A stretch of 64,000 nt of DNA from Flavobacteriales bacterium (GCA_029262875.1 JAJCYO010000115.1:32050-96049), one strand, 5' to 3'. Numbered from the stretch's first letter, positions 36,901-45,940 are shown. Translations and numbers: made by a program. Notes: generated from the letters alone by a model not told the origin.

Positions 36901-39090
36901 TTTATTGTCTAATAACACATGTTCCTCACTGGTACTAATTGCTGAAGGAATATGAATGTCTCCTGCGAAACAGGCTAACCCAATTAGCAAAGGATATCTT
37001 CCTTGTGGATCTGGCCAAAGATTAGGGTCGTCAATATTTTGATCAAAACCTCCTGTTGTTGAAGCATGCCCAAGAAATGTCATTAATGCAACCCCTTGTC
37101 CTATAAAATCTTTAATTGAATCTGATGTTGGTACTTGAACTGGTGCTGTAGAATTTTTATAATAAGAAGTAACATTTCCTCCAAATGACGTATCCTCAAT
37201 TATTGTTTCGTAATTATTCAAAAAACTCTTGAATGATAACTGCTCACTTGCGGTAGTTCCTCCTCCGAAATGCAACACTCTCTTTGTCCAATCACTCACT
37301 CCACTACCGTTAGGAGCAGGTTGAGGATTCTCATGTTCTTGAACTTTATTTAAATACCATGCAATTTCGGTATTATTTTTCGCAGCCAACCTTCCAGTTG
37401 GAATTGCTGGTTCATAAAAGGTGCCATTTAAACCAGCAGTAATCATATTGTCAGAAGCTGGCACACCAAAAGATGGAACCAAATTGCCATTATAATTGAC
37501 AGTACTTCTTCTATTCTCTTTAGATTTAATTGATTTCCCCAATAAAAACAAATAATTAGGTTGTGATGGCCAAGCATTCAAGATGTACTCAACAAACCCT
37601 CTTGTTGCCAATGGATGTTTTTCTATCCCATAAGCAAATTGATCGTATAGGTCCTCTATATCATATATTACTGCATTTTGTGGATCAGCATTAATATTTC
37701 CAGCTAATCGATAATTACGATAGTCTATAGCCCCGGTCATTAATGAAGGATGTGTTACAATAATGAATGCCGTATCTACTGGATTCGCTCCATGATCTAT
37801 AAATAATCCGGTACCATTTATTGCGGTTAACGAAGAAACATTTTTTACTAATCCATCATCACTAACATAACACTCTTTTTGCAATCCTGAATTTGGGACT
37901 AAACATTGAAAATTTGCTCCATTCGGCATCACTTGAATTCTTTTATCATTCGTTAAATCATAAAAAAGTACATTTCCTGTTGAGCTAAAATTGGAAAAAT
38001 TAAATAAGGTTTTACTCTCTGTTGGATGATCATCTATCAATACATGATCAAAAACTGAAGCCCCTTCTAAATCCATGGTATGAGGGTATTTAAGTTTCAT
38101 ATAAGAAACCGTTTGCTTGTCAGCTCCTGCAGCCAAATCGTTAATACTCGCAAAATTTACAGCGGTAGTAACAGCACCTAAGTCGGCTACAGGAATGCTC
38201 ATCTGAACATCAATTTTTTCAAATCCTTGAAAAATAGTATCAAAAACATTGGAGCCTAAACTAACATTTAAATGGTGATTAAAAGGGGGGGAAAGTAACG
38301 GAGGGTCCAATGGTCCTGGGATATAATCGGACCAAGATATTACCACAGCCTCCAACGTTGCATTAGGCCCTAATAAATCGGCATTGGCTGAAGCAATATT
38401 TTTTACTCTATTGCCACCAAGTGTATAAGGATTATCAAACCACCCTTCTGTGGCAGCAAAGCCAAACATGGTAACAGCACTTCCTCCAACCGATTGGGTT
38501 TTTCCATCATAATAAGGATCAAGTAATATTTTAGACCCCGCTGAATAAACATCAATATTCTCTTTAAAAAATGAAGTAATAGGGGTATAACTCGAAAAAT
38601 TAATGTCTGTTTCTAAAACCAACCGATTGTTTGTCGTTGATGTGTTCCAGGTCAGGAAATAGCTTATTGTGTCGTTATATAAGCTATAATAAGGGCTGGG
38701 GTGGTCTATAGCACTTCCATACAATCTTTCATCAAGCCATCCATCATTTTTTTGACCATAAAATTCAATAAAATCTGCTCCATCAAAAACACCATCCCCC
38801 TCACCTTCAATATAAATTGGGATTTCAACACCTCGGGCAAATAATTGGATGTTTTGAGGGTTTACAGTTGATAAAGAAGTACCTGTGGTTGCTAATGCAT
38901 CAGCCAAAACAGTAGAATCTATCCTGTAAATACCCGTTTCAGCGACCTTGAACTTATAATACTGTTGAGCGTAATTGCTAATCCAACTATTATTGTATGG
39001 TTGTGAAAAAGCGAACGAAGTCATTCCTACAAATACTGCCAGGAATAATAGTCGTTTTAGATTAATAATTATTTTATCAAAATTTATCAA
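33958..39090 (-). CDS. C25 peptidase, putative T9SS sortase PorU2-like
   Basis: A 1710-residue exported gingipain-type cysteine peptidase of the kind annotated as PorU2. Seen: signal peptide (LKRLLFLAVFVGMTSFAFSQ), a C25 domain with catalytic His675 (TFLGHAST) and Cys707 (IGLACFAGD) 32 residues apart, large Ig/CARDB-type beta domains (about 820-1560), and a FlgD-like C-terminal module (YPNPFTTSTRF, then GKVVREI, DGTDTYGDRLANGLYLYRV). PorU sorts and anchors T9SS cargo. The C-terminal module may instead make this a T9SS cargo. The start codon is TTG. A PorV-like barrel is upstream and DUF4421 downstream. Confidence 0.85.
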   Translation of the reverse strand: MINFDKIIINLKRLLFLAVFVGMTSFAFSQPYNNSWISNYAQQYYKFKVAETGIYRIDSTVLADALATTGTSLSTVNPQNIQLFARGVEIPIYIEGEGDGVFDGADFIEFYGQKNDGWLDERLYGSAIDHPSPYYSLYNDTISYFLTWNTSTTNNRLVLETDINFSSYTPITSFFKENIDVYSAGSKILLDPYYDGKTQSVGGSAVTMFGFAATEGWFDNPYTLGGNRVKNIASANADLLGPNATLEAVVISWSDYIPGPLDPPLLSPPFNHHLNVSLGSNVFDTIFQGFEKIDVQMSIPVADLGAVTTAVNFASINDLAAGADKQTVSYMKLKYPHTMDLEGASVFDHVLIDDHPTESKTLFNFSNFSSTGNVLFYDLTNDKRIQVMPNGANFQCLVPNSGLQKECYVSDDGLVKNVSSLTAINGTGLFIDHGANPVDTAFIIVTHPSLMTGAIDYRNYRLAGNINADPQNAVIYDIEDLYDQFAYGIEKHPLATRGFVEYILNAWPSQPNYLFLLGKSIKSKENRRSTVNYNGNLVPSFGVPASDNMITAGLNGTFYEPAIPTGRLAAKNNTEIAWYLNKVQEHENPQPAPNGSGVSDWTKRVLHFGGGTTASEQLSFKSFLNNYETIIEDTSFGGNVTSYYKNSTAPVQVPTSDSIKDFIGQGVALMTFLGHASTTGGFDQNIDDPNLWPDPQGRYPLLIGLACFAGDIHIPSAISTSEEHVLLDNKGVIGFLSSVDLSLSSTLNAYASQFYKNMSYTNYGESIGRHIKGAILQTQQPSVGVENFSNSTALNVTLHGDPSVVLNTFEFPDYMIESSTITFNPTVVTSDIDSFDINVLVTNLGKAVNDTIVLEVVRDYPDQVFVDTVYTATFPGTNYQETISFRMPVDVVRGLGLNTFTITVDAINTVVESFENNNTVTTTLNILSGEIIPIYPYEYMIVPDSTDITLKASTAFPFEPAKDYIFEIDTTDYFNSPVLETTMVNQTGGVVSWTPNLPLTLPDSTVYFWRVSKDSVDATGYSWRLRSFQYIKGKEGWEQDHFFQFENDGYQFVTHNRPIRQFNFVNDIKQLKVNNQGKADWVELNLVNYMLDSDIKGRNAYGTPTAIHVAVLDSVTLEPWSADDRNSGQTNVPGANSSSYENYFVFRHNATQMAALESFIKDTVPSGNHIVMWSCYIVNLVSFTDSMPPSLRNYLGTNMGATQLPTIPNLYPFIFYHQKGNLGSTIEVIGDSIPHKNLNLTTSLSTSANYANIYSEILGPAVSWDSLSWRMTPLESPSTKDSTVLSVIGVDASGNETPLPTLANLPTDSGDISITGRIDAAVYPYLKLNAYLSDDSLLTAPQLDRWQVTYTGVPEAALDPNINFTFQNDTVEEGVDITMTIAVKNISRYDMDSLLISFVVLDKNNNLQFLPYPRQKPLLSDSVLIASITFSTFGMGGINSLLIDVNPNNDQLEKYHFNNVAQIPFYVNSDNINPILDVTFDGIHILDGDIVSPKANIVMELTDENQFLLLNDTSDYAVYITNPNGVEKRIYFNSGGVENMQFIPASLPKNNSKIIMQGDFPVDGKYKLRVQASDRTKNNSGNFDYIIGFEVINRSTITNILNYPNPFTTSTRFVFTLTGSEVPDIFKIQIMTITGKVVREIHKNELGAINIGRNITDFAWDGTDTYGDRLANGLYLYRVITKINSDDIEHRETSADGYFKKGFGKMYLFR

Positions 39091-39189
39091 ACTAACGTGC
39101 AGTTACTTAATCATATAGAATACGTATTTAAACCTAAATAGTTGCAACATAAAACTACGATAATAATTGCATTTAGCTGTCCTCAAACC

Positions 39190-40281
39190 TTATTGGAATC
39201 TTTCTTTAGCGTGGTTTTGCTTATTAATATCAAACCTCAAAGAAAATATGTTTGAATACAAGGCGTCCGATTGATCTCCAATATCAGAAAAAGCATAGTC
39301 TATTGCTATTCCTCGGAACTGAATTCCAATACCAAAATTAGGTTGGTAAGTGATCTTATCGTTATCCAAAATGTCGGTTACTTTTTGGAAGTTCCCAACC
39401 CCTAATCGAAGAAATACCATTTTACTATACCCTACTTCAATTCCCATATGAGGGTCAACACTTACAGGATCTCCAGTAATCAAGACGTTTCTTTTCCCAT
39501 CGGTAGATAAATCAAAATCAATTTCACCGAGTATATTAAACTTATTACTGATTTTGGCTTCTCTACCTATCCCTAAAATTACTTTAGGAAGAGTAATTTC
39601 TGTTGAATTTTCTGGTATTTCATTTCCCGTTGCATTAAATACATCTATTGTTTCTTGATTTAAAGAAAAGCTCCACGCATTAAAGGTAGAAGTAACATCT
39701 CTTGCCATTAAACCAAGTTTCCATTTTTTTAGATCATATTGAACCCCAGCATCCAGACCAAAACCCCATGCTTTTGCAAAATCACCTACCTGGCGGTATA
39801 TGATTTTAACATTTGCACCATACCTCAATCCTTCAATTTTTGATTTTCGAGCATAAGAAAACATAAACGCATAATCTGCTACTGAAAAAGAAGAAATCCG
39901 ATCATAATCAACATTTCCATCAGAATCTATCAGTTGAGTTGTGTTCGGGATATCATCCACACCAAAACGAACAATTGAAAAGCCAAATGCGCTTGCACTA
40001 TCAATATTTGCTGCAAATGCACCGTAATCATACTTTGCAATTCCTGCAAAATATTCCGCGTGCATTAACCCAATTTGAAAGTCCTTTTTGATTTCCGTTA
40101 ATCCTGCAGGATTCCAGTATCCAGAAGTAACATCATTTACTGTTGTTATATATGAATTGGACATTCCTAAAGCCCTTGCTCCAACACCAATAGATAAGAA
40201 TTCATTACTGAATTTTGGTGCCGACTGAGAAAAAACGTCAGAAACACATAAAACCAAAATAATAAATAGTACTCTTTTCAT
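39190..40281 (-). CDS. PorV/PorQ-family outer-membrane protein
   Basis: A 363-residue outer-membrane barrel of the UPF0164/PorV-PorQ family. PorV recruits T9SS cargo to the PorU sortase complex. Seen: signal peptide (KRVLFIILVLCVSDVFSQ), the family start LSIGVGARALGMSNSYI and WNPAGLT (residues ~35-75), then repeated amphipathic strands ending IDYAFSDIGDQSDALYSNIFSLRF. The frame opens 36 bp earlier, but the ATG at 40281 begins the signal. Its position next to the PorU2-like gene suggests that the two form a dedicated sortase-carrier pair. Confidence 0.88.
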   Translation of the reverse strand: MKRVLFIILVLCVSDVFSQSAPKFSNEFLSIGVGARALGMSNSYITTVNDVTSGYWNPAGLTEIKKDFQIGLMHAEYFAGIAKYDYGAFAANIDSASAFGFSIVRFGVDDIPNTTQLIDSDGNVDYDRISSFSVADYAFMFSYARKSKIEGLRYGANVKIIYRQVGDFAKAWGFGLDAGVQYDLKKWKLGLMARDVTSTFNAWSFSLNQETIDVFNATGNEIPENSTEITLPKVILGIGREAKISNKFNILGEIDFDLSTDGKRNVLITGDPVSVDPHMGIEVGYSKMVFLRLGVGNFQKVTDILDNDKITYQPNFGIGIQFRGIAIDYAFSDIGDQSDALYSNIFSLRFDINKQNHAKERFQ

Positions 40282-40442
40282 GTAATGCAAATAGGTACGA
40301 AAATTAATAATTATCACTAAATAATACGAATTACTTAGTCATTAAGTTATGCTTTTGCTATTGGTGAACTATATAAAGACTGTTTTATTGTTTCCCATGA
40401 CAAATAAAAAATTAGATTTAAATGGTAAAAATTTAAAATGGT

Positions 40443-40450
40443 TAAATTTG
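40443..40450 (+). promoter_or_regulatory. -7 promoter box for pssA operon
   Basis: TAAATTTG on the plus strand. It lies after the first in-frame ATG (40438) and 18 bp before the ATG at 40468, so it decides the start in favour of the latter. Confidence 0.5.
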
Positions 40451-40467
40451 TTACCTTAACAAACGGT

Positions 40468-41223
40468 ATGAAAAATCAAATTCCAAATTCCATCTCTATC
40501 CTTAGTTTAATACTAAGTTGCTGGGCCATTGTTTTGATTTTTGAGAATAAGTTCGATATAGCAGCATACTTGTTAATTGGATCATGTGTTTGTGATTTTT
40601 TGGATGGGTTTACTGCTCGTGCACTTAAAGTAAACAACCCTATTGGAAAAGAAATAGATTCTTTGATTGACATGGTTGCCTTTGGTGTTGCCCCTGGAAT
40701 GCTTTTATACCAATTCACTAAATCGCTTCAAGAAACGCATCCAGTTCAAATTATAACCGATTATCCATGGCTCTTGTATTTAGCCGTTTTAATCCCTATT
40801 TTTTCCGCTATAAGATTGGCAAAATTCAACATTGACACACGACAAACTAGTTCTTTTATTGGATTAGCTGTACCAGCCCATGCTTCGTTTTACATTTTTT
40901 GTGTTTTACTTTATATTTATCCAGATTTACCAAAAATTATTGATGTGAATAACATTGTATTTCCAATTGTGTCAAACCCATTAATCATGTTAACCTTTGG
41001 TGTTTTATTGTCATTGATGCTCATCGCGGAGGTTCCTATGTTTTCATTAAAAGTGAAAAATTTAAAATGGTCTGAAAATAAATTGCCCCTTACTTTTCTC
41101 TTTCTATGGTTAATATTATTGATCTTCACAAATATTGTGGCGATGCCTACCATCATTATTATTTACATTCTTTGGTCTATCATTGCCAACTTCAAGAATA
41201 AATCTAACACTGTAACTACCTAA
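40468..41223 (+). CDS. pssA: CDP-diacylglycerol--serine O-phosphatidyltransferase
   Basis: Membrane enzyme making phosphatidylserine, the precursor of phosphatidylethanolamine, 251 residues. Seen: the CDP-alcohol phosphotransferase signature D46-G47-x2-A50-R51-x8-G60-x3-D64-x3-D68, complete, and seven to eight hydrophobic helices along the length. The start at 40468 (MKNQIPNSI) is supported by the promoter box just before it and by the usual family N-terminus. tadA follows after 2 bp, so the two are cotranscribed. Confidence 0.92.
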   Translation: MKNQIPNSISILSLILSCWAIVLIFENKFDIAAYLLIGSCVCDFLDGFTARALKVNNPIGKEIDSLIDMVAFGVAPGMLLYQFTKSLQETHPVQIITDYPWLLYLAVLIPIFSAIRLAKFNIDTRQTSSFIGLAVPAHASFYIFCVLLYIYPDLPKIIDVNNIVFPIVSNPLIMLTFGVLLSLMLIAEVPMFSLKVKNLKWSENKLPLTFLFLWLILLIFTNIVAMPTIIIIYILWSIIANFKNKSNTVTT

Positions 41224-41225
41224 AA

Positions 41226-41672
41226 ATGTTATCTGTTTTATCTGATGAACATTTTATGAAAGAAGCTTTTAAAGAAGCCCAGAAAGCTTTTGATGAAGAT
41301 GAAGTTCCTGTTGGCGCAATTATCGTGTGCGACAATAAGGTTATTGCTCGTGCTCATAACATGACCGAACGATTAAATGATGTAACGGCTCATGCAGAAA
41401 TGCTCGTATTTACTTCTTCAACTGATTATTTAGGCGGGAAGTATTTAAATGAATGCACACTTTATGTAACACTTGAACCATGTGTTATGTGTGCTGGAGC
41501 AAGCTACTGGACACAATTAAAAAAAGTTGTTTACGGTGCAAATGACGAAAAAAGAGGATTTCGTAAGCATCAAGAAAACTTACTTCATCCTAAAACGGAA
41601 ATTGTGAGCGGCATCATGCAAAATGAGTGTAGTGAAATACTCAAACGGTTTTTTGACCAAAAGAGAGGGTGA
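41226..41672 (+). CDS. tadA: tRNA-specific adenosine deaminase
   Basis: Zinc deaminase converting A34 to inosine in tRNA-Arg(ACG), 148 residues. Seen: zinc ligand and proton shuttle HAE (His56, Glu58), and PCVMC (Cys86, Cys89), with the family start EALKEAQKAF-like and DEVPVGAIIV. It follows pssA after 2 bp. Confidence 0.92.
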   Translation: MLSVLSDEHFMKEAFKEAQKAFDEDEVPVGAIIVCDNKVIARAHNMTERLNDVTAHAEMLVFTSSTDYLGGKYLNECTLYVTLEPCVMCAGASYWTQLKKVVYGANDEKRGFRKHQENLLHPKTEIVSGIMQNECSEILKRFFDQKRG

Positions 41673-41701
41673 ATCATTAAGCTATTGCCATAGGTTTAAT
41701 T

Positions 41702-42811
41702 ATGATTAGAGTTATTATATATGAATTCGGAGTTCCTTTAATTTGCTTTATTCTCTTTAGCTTATTGATCTATTTTGGGCTAAAAACAAAAAAAACAACC
41801 CGAAAGCGCATATTATTCAATGGTTCGGCCATATTTATCGCCATTTTCATTTTTGAGATCTATTCTCATATTAAAAATGCAGACCATATAAATAATAATG
41901 CTTCTTTTTCAGGATCTTTTTATGATACAGCACTTGTCTCTGGAAAGAAAGTAGGTGTTGGTTATGGGCCAAAGGCGGATACCAGTTTTCAAGTAACGGC
42001 AACTAGAAAAAATAACGACAGTACCATTTATGAAGTAAAATATAGCCTCAAGGAGGGACGAAGAACGATTCCAAACAATAACGATAGTTCTAAAAAAAGC
42101 TTGTATTTCTTAGGCGGATCTCATGTTTTTGGTGACGGATTAAATGATGATCAAACACTTCCTTATTTTATTAATGCTCATGCTAATAACAAATACAACA
42201 TCTCAAATTATGGGTTCAGTGGTTATGGAACACATCAAGCCTTGAAGCTTGTAGAGACAAGCATTCTTAACCAAGAAAATATTAAAACGTCTTCTCAATC
42301 TTGTGCTATTTATTCTTTTATTCCTGCTCATTTTAGAAGAGCCGCAGGGCATGTAATATGGGACCCTAACGGACCTCTATATGAATTTGAAAATAATGAG
42401 TTACTTTTTAAAGGGAGTTTTAATGAGAACAGGTTAGTAAAAGATAATTACGTCACGAAACGGGTAAAAACAATTTGGGAAAATTCATACCTGTTTAAGT
42501 CTATTTTTAGCCCAAACGTCAAAGAGAAAGATGTTATTAGAGTTTCTGAGATGATTAATGTTATGAACGTCCGCCTAAAAGAGCAAAACATTCGCTTTAT
42601 TGTTGTTCTTGGAAGAACAGATTTTGAAAATGAACATGAACAAAAATTACACAAAGAGTTGAATAATCATCAAATAGAACATTATTTCGTTTCTTCCATT
42701 ATTCCTAATTTTAATGAACCCGATTATACTATTGTCGGTGATGGTCACCCCAATGAAAAATACAATTCAGCATTAGCTCAGTTTATCGTTGATAAACTCA
42801 GTAAGTTATAG
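41702..42811 (+). CDS. Membrane-anchored SGNH/GDSL-like hydrolase
   Basis: A 369-residue protein of the SGNH hydrolase fold. Seen: two N-terminal hydrophobic helices (about 5-30 and 38-55), then a block I-like GGSHVFGDG with the nucleophile-type Ser and a block V-like DGHPNEKYN with the Asp-x-x-His pair near the C-terminus (about 335-343). Relatives include acyl-esterases acting on envelope polysaccharides, but the substrate is unknown. It is transcribed toward the LytTR regulator gene and overlaps its end by 6 bp. Confidence 0.75.
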   Translation: MIRVIIYEFGVPLICFILFSLLIYFGLKTKKTTRKRILFNGSAIFIAIFIFEIYSHIKNADHINNNASFSGSFYDTALVSGKKVGVGYGPKADTSFQVTATRKNNDSTIYEVKYSLKEGRRTIPNNNDSSKKSLYFLGGSHVFGDGLNDDQTLPYFINAHANNKYNISNYGFSGYGTHQALKLVETSILNQENIKTSSQSCAIYSFIPAHFRRAAGHVIWDPNGPLYEFENNELLFKGSFNENRLVKDNYVTKRVKTIWENSYLFKSIFSPNVKEKDVIRVSEMINVMNVRLKEQNIRFIVVLGRTDFENEHEQKLHKELNNHQIEHYFVSSIIPNFNEPDYTIVGDGHPNEKYNSALAQFIVDKLSKL

Positions 42812-43552
42812 ATTTAGTATTTTTTTTAGGTCCTGAAATCTAGACCTGCTCACTTTTAATCCCTCACCACTTTTCAGCACAACCTGATAGGTATCTTTAC
42901 CAAATTTCTCAATTTTATTGATTGAATTAATATTTATAATGTAAGAACGATGAATCCGAATGAACATATTTTTACTCAAATGTTCTTCATAAAATTTCAT
43001 GGTTTGATGTTTTAGGTGTTTGCCATTAAGGGTGTGAATCATTACATAATCATCCTCAGATTCAATATACGTTACATCACCTATAGGGATAACATGTATA
43101 TTATTATTTGATTTCACAACAATCTTGTCTAACGTACTCGTTGACGAAACGTGTGTTTTAAGTTCATCAACTCCATTTACAGTATCATTAGTTGTTATTT
43201 TTCCAACTACTTTATCAAGTGCTTTTTTAAACCTTTCCTTTGAAAATGGCTTCAATAAATAATCTACTGCGTTTAAATCAAATGCATTAATAGCATACTC
43301 ATCATATGCCGTGGTAAAAATAATGTGAGGAGGATCATCAACAAGTTCGAGCAATTCTAATCCAGTCAATTTGGGCATTTGAACATCTAAGAAAACTACA
43401 TCAGGTGCTAATTCATTAATTGCTTTTAATCCGCTAAACCCATCTTCATATTCTCCAATTAGTTCAATAGATTCAAAAGACAGCAAATAGTTTTTCACTA
43501 AATCTCTGGCCAATTTTTCATCCTCTATTATTATCGCTTTATACTTCATCAT
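42806..43552 (-). CDS. LytTR-family response regulator
   Basis: A 248-residue two-component regulator. Seen: receiver domain with phosphoacceptor Asp56 in VVFLDVQMP, the acidic pair D11-E12 and the lysine in LLKPFSKERF, then a LytTR DNA-binding domain (about 150-248; VTYIESEDDYVMIHT, IRIHRSYIININSI). LytTR proteins bind DNA with a beta fold. Its start overlaps the sensor kinase gene by 14 bp, so it is paired with it. Confidence 0.93.
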   Translation of the reverse strand: MMKYKAIIIEDEKLARDLVKNYLLSFESIELIGEYEDGFSGLKAINELAPDVVFLDVQMPKLTGLELLELVDDPPHIIFTTAYDEYAINAFDLNAVDYLLKPFSKERFKKALDKVVGKITTNDTVNGVDELKTHVSSTSTLDKIVVKSNNNIHVIPIGDVTYIESEDDYVMIHTLNGKHLKHQTMKFYEEHLSKNMFIRIHRSYIININSINKIEKFGKDTYQVVLKSGEGLKVSRSRFQDLKKILNL

Positions 43553-44591
43553 TTTGTGGAATATTAATGGAAACTATAAATGTATTTTCAGGCTTATCTA
43601 TGGTTAATAAATTGTTCTTTTTATATATTAGAAATAAACGTTCTCTCGTATTTTTCAACCCTATTCCTTCCCCCTTGGTTGGTTTGGCATCCTTATCAAA
43701 GTTATTCTTTAAAAACAGTTGCAAATTATTTTCTACAAGGTCACAATCTAACGTTATGTTGATGGTTTCTATGCTTTCATAAACGCCATGCTTTATCGCA
43801 TTTTCAAATAATGGCTGCAAGATCATTGCTGGAATTTTTGCAGTCAACCATCTTTCGTTACAATTAAGTGTAAAGTTTAATCGCTCTCCAAACCGAATTT
43901 TTTCTATGTCTAAATAGAGCTTAATATTGTCTAACTCCGTTTCTAAAGTGGTAATTTGTTGCTGTTCGTTACTCAGAGAATACCTTAAATATTCTGAAAG
44001 TTTAATAATCATTTCCTGTGCCTTTTGAGGACTTGTAATGGTTAACGAACTCACCGAGTTTAAACTATTAAATAGAAAATGAGGGTTTATTTGGTTTTTT
44101 AACGCACTTAATTCTGCCTCTTTAATCAATGTTTTAAGGTTTGCTTCCTGCTTTGTTTTATGCTGAATATCTTTGTAATAAACAACTACATAGTAGACTA
44201 AAACAAATGCTGAATAATAAAATATTCCACTGATAATTCTCCAAGGAAATGAACTGTCTAAAAAAGATAGGTAGTGAACATCATCTATTGCATATTTTAA
44301 AATCAAATAACCACTTACTAACCAAAAACCAATCAATAGTAACGATGAGACAACATGGCTCGAAAAAATGATTAAAAAGTTTTGGTTTGATTTGCTATAC
44401 CTTACCAAGTACCACAGGCTAATTCCTAAAAAAGCGAAAAACACATTGAACAACAAACTGTCAGCAATAGAAATGTTAACTGGTAACTGGTAGTACCAAT
44501 GTAGAACGGAAAAGTGTGCTCCAATAATTATGGACCACACTAATGCGTAATTGATTAAATACTTTCTATTACTTGTAATAGGATTTAGCAT
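43539..44591 (-). CDS. LytS-like sensor histidine kinase
   Basis: A 350-residue membrane kinase of the LytS/YehU type. Seen: about four hydrophobic helices (about 15-135), a short coiled coil, then the His_kinase motif NPHFLFNSLN (169-178) with phosphoacceptor His171, and the ATP-binding boxes LQPLFENAIKHG (N box) and KGEGIGLKNTRERL (G box). It is the partner of the LytTR regulator (14-bp overlap). A LiaF-like protein precedes it 26 bp upstream, which suggests a negative regulator of the kinase. Confidence 0.92.
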   Translation of the reverse strand: MLNPITSNRKYLINYALVWSIIIGAHFSVLHWYYQLPVNISIADSLLFNVFFAFLGISLWYLVRYSKSNQNFLIIFSSHVVSSLLLIGFWLVSGYLILKYAIDDVHYLSFLDSSFPWRIISGIFYYSAFVLVYYVVVYYKDIQHKTKQEANLKTLIKEAELSALKNQINPHFLFNSLNSVSSLTITSPQKAQEMIIKLSEYLRYSLSNEQQQITTLETELDNIKLYLDIEKIRFGERLNFTLNCNERWLTAKIPAMILQPLFENAIKHGVYESIETINITLDCDLVENNLQLFLKNNFDKDAKPTKGEGIGLKNTRERLFLIYKKNNLLTIDKPENTFIVSINIPQNDEV

Positions 44592-44617
44592 AGAAACTAA
44601 AAGTAGTGATTTTTGAC

Positions 44618-45331
44618 TTAGTAACTTTTTACCTCTCCACCTCCGAATATGGTAAATCCTTTAATGATTAACACTTTATTAGGTTCATCTCCCGTATTTT
44701 CAACAGGGCCTCTTTTATCATCAAACCCTCCAAAAATTGATGTAACATCTACCTGCACTTCCCAGCCTCTTGGAACTGATATCTCTGCTCCACCGAACAT
44801 GGTAAATACATCAACTACACACTCAGTATCTTTAAGCTTCGCTCCGGTTAAATCAATTTCACTTCCACCAAATATACTTGTCACCTTTCCTCCTACAAAT
44901 TGATCCGAAGTAATTTTTCTGTTTCCTCCACCCATTACGGTCAACATATCAATACTATGTTCTGAAGTTTCACTTTTACCAAACCCTTTATGTCTGTTCC
45001 TAACGGTAACCATCAAGATTCCTATTACAACAAAAATTGCTGGCCAAAACATTTCTTTAATTTCAAATGGTATATCAAACATTTTAGGCAGAATAAAAAA
45101 TGTACCAATGGCAATTAATATTAATCCAGAACTATAATTCTTATTGGTAAGAATGTTGAATGCCCCTATTCCTATTAGTAACATTTGCCAAGAAATAATA
45201 ATATGGCTAATGCTTTCAGGAATAATATCCATTTTTTTAGCAATTAGTACCGCTCCAACGGTAATAAATATTAATCCTAAAATAGAGCGCTTCTTACTTT
45301 TCTGTTTGTGGTGTTTTTCTACTGAGTTCAT
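44618..45331 (-). CDS. LiaF-like / cell-wall-active antibiotic response domain protein
   Basis: A 237-residue membrane protein. Seen: four to five helices in the N-terminal half (about 17-110; DUF5668-like) and a C-terminal beta domain of the LiaF type (about 135-237) with repeated GGxEIxxxG motifs (VTSIFGGSEIDLTG, VFTMFGGAEISVP, FTIFGGGEVKSY). LiaF inhibits the LiaS kinase in Firmicutes. Here it precedes a LytS/LytTR pair in one operon, so an analogous envelope-sensing role is likely but unproven. Confidence 0.83.
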   Translation of the reverse strand: MNSVEKHHKQKSKKRSILGLIFITVGAVLIAKKMDIIPESISHIIISWQMLLIGIGAFNILTNKNYSSGLILIAIGTFFILPKMFDIPFEIKEMFWPAIFVVIGILMVTVRNRHKGFGKSETSEHSIDMLTVMGGGNRKITSDQFVGGKVTSIFGGSEIDLTGAKLKDTECVVDVFTMFGGAEISVPRGWEVQVDVTSIFGGFDDKRGPVENTGDEPNKVLIIKGFTIFGGGEVKSY

Positions 45332-45354
45332 GTCTATTGTTTTAAATTATACTT

Positions 45355-45362
45355 CAAATGTA
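45355..45362 (-). promoter_or_regulatory. -7 promoter box for the LiaF-LytS-LytTR operon
   Basis: TACATTTG on the minus strand, 24 bp before the LiaF-like start codon. Confidence 0.45.
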
Positions 45363-45466
45363 AATTGAACCATTATGCTATGAAATAGGTTTTAGGTGAG
45401 TTGCAGCATATTTTCGGTAAACGGAGAAATGAGGTGTTAAATCGTTATTTCAATTTCATTAATTCG

Positions 45467-45474
45467 TAATTTTG
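45467..45474 (+). promoter_or_regulatory. -7 promoter box for bacilliredoxin gene
   Basis: TAATTTTG on the plus strand, 38 bp before the ATG at 45513. Confidence 0.45.
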
Positions 45475-45512
45475 AGTCATTATAAATAACATTTAAACAT
45501 AAAACTTAAAAT

Positions 45513-45923
45513 ATGTATCCACCAGAATTAGTTGCCCCAATGAAGGATGAATTAACTTCAGCGGGATTTGAAGATTTAACAACACCAGAAGAAGTTGATA
45601 ACGCCATTACTGGTGAAGGAACAACGTTAGTTGTCATCAACTCTGTATGTGGTTGTGCAGCAGCAAACGCAAGACCTGCGGCTAGAATTGCTGTTACCAA
45701 CGATAAAAAACCAAATAGGATTACAACTGTTTTTGCAGGGGTTGATGGCGATGCTGTTGCTCAAGCGAGACAATATATGCTACCTTACCCTCCATCTTCT
45801 CCAAGTATGGGATTATTTAAAGATGGTAAATTGGTTCATTTTATTGAAAGACACCACATTGAAGGAAGACCAGCAGAAATGATTGCTGAAAATTTAGCAG
45901 AAGCTTTTAATGAGCATTGTTAA
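45513..45923 (+). CDS. BrxA/BrxB-family bacilliredoxin
   Basis: A 136-residue thioredoxin-fold protein that reduces mixed disulfides formed between protein thiols and bacillithiol. Seen: the CGC active site (Cys46-Gly47-Cys48) in INSVCGCAAANARPAA, an arrangement of the YphP/YqiW family, and a C-terminal block LVHFIERHHIEGR. The family works with bacillithiol in Firmicutes and Bacteroidota; a bacillithiol biosynthesis gene is not in this window. It is a single gene with its own terminator. Confidence 0.88.
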   Translation: MYPPELVAPMKDELTSAGFEDLTTPEEVDNAITGEGTTLVVINSVCGCAAANARPAARIAVTNDKKPNRITTVFAGVDGDAVAQARQYMLPYPPSSPSMGLFKDGKLVHFIERHHIEGRPAEMIAENLAEAFNEHC

Positions 45924-45940
45924 ACTACTCCTATAATAAA

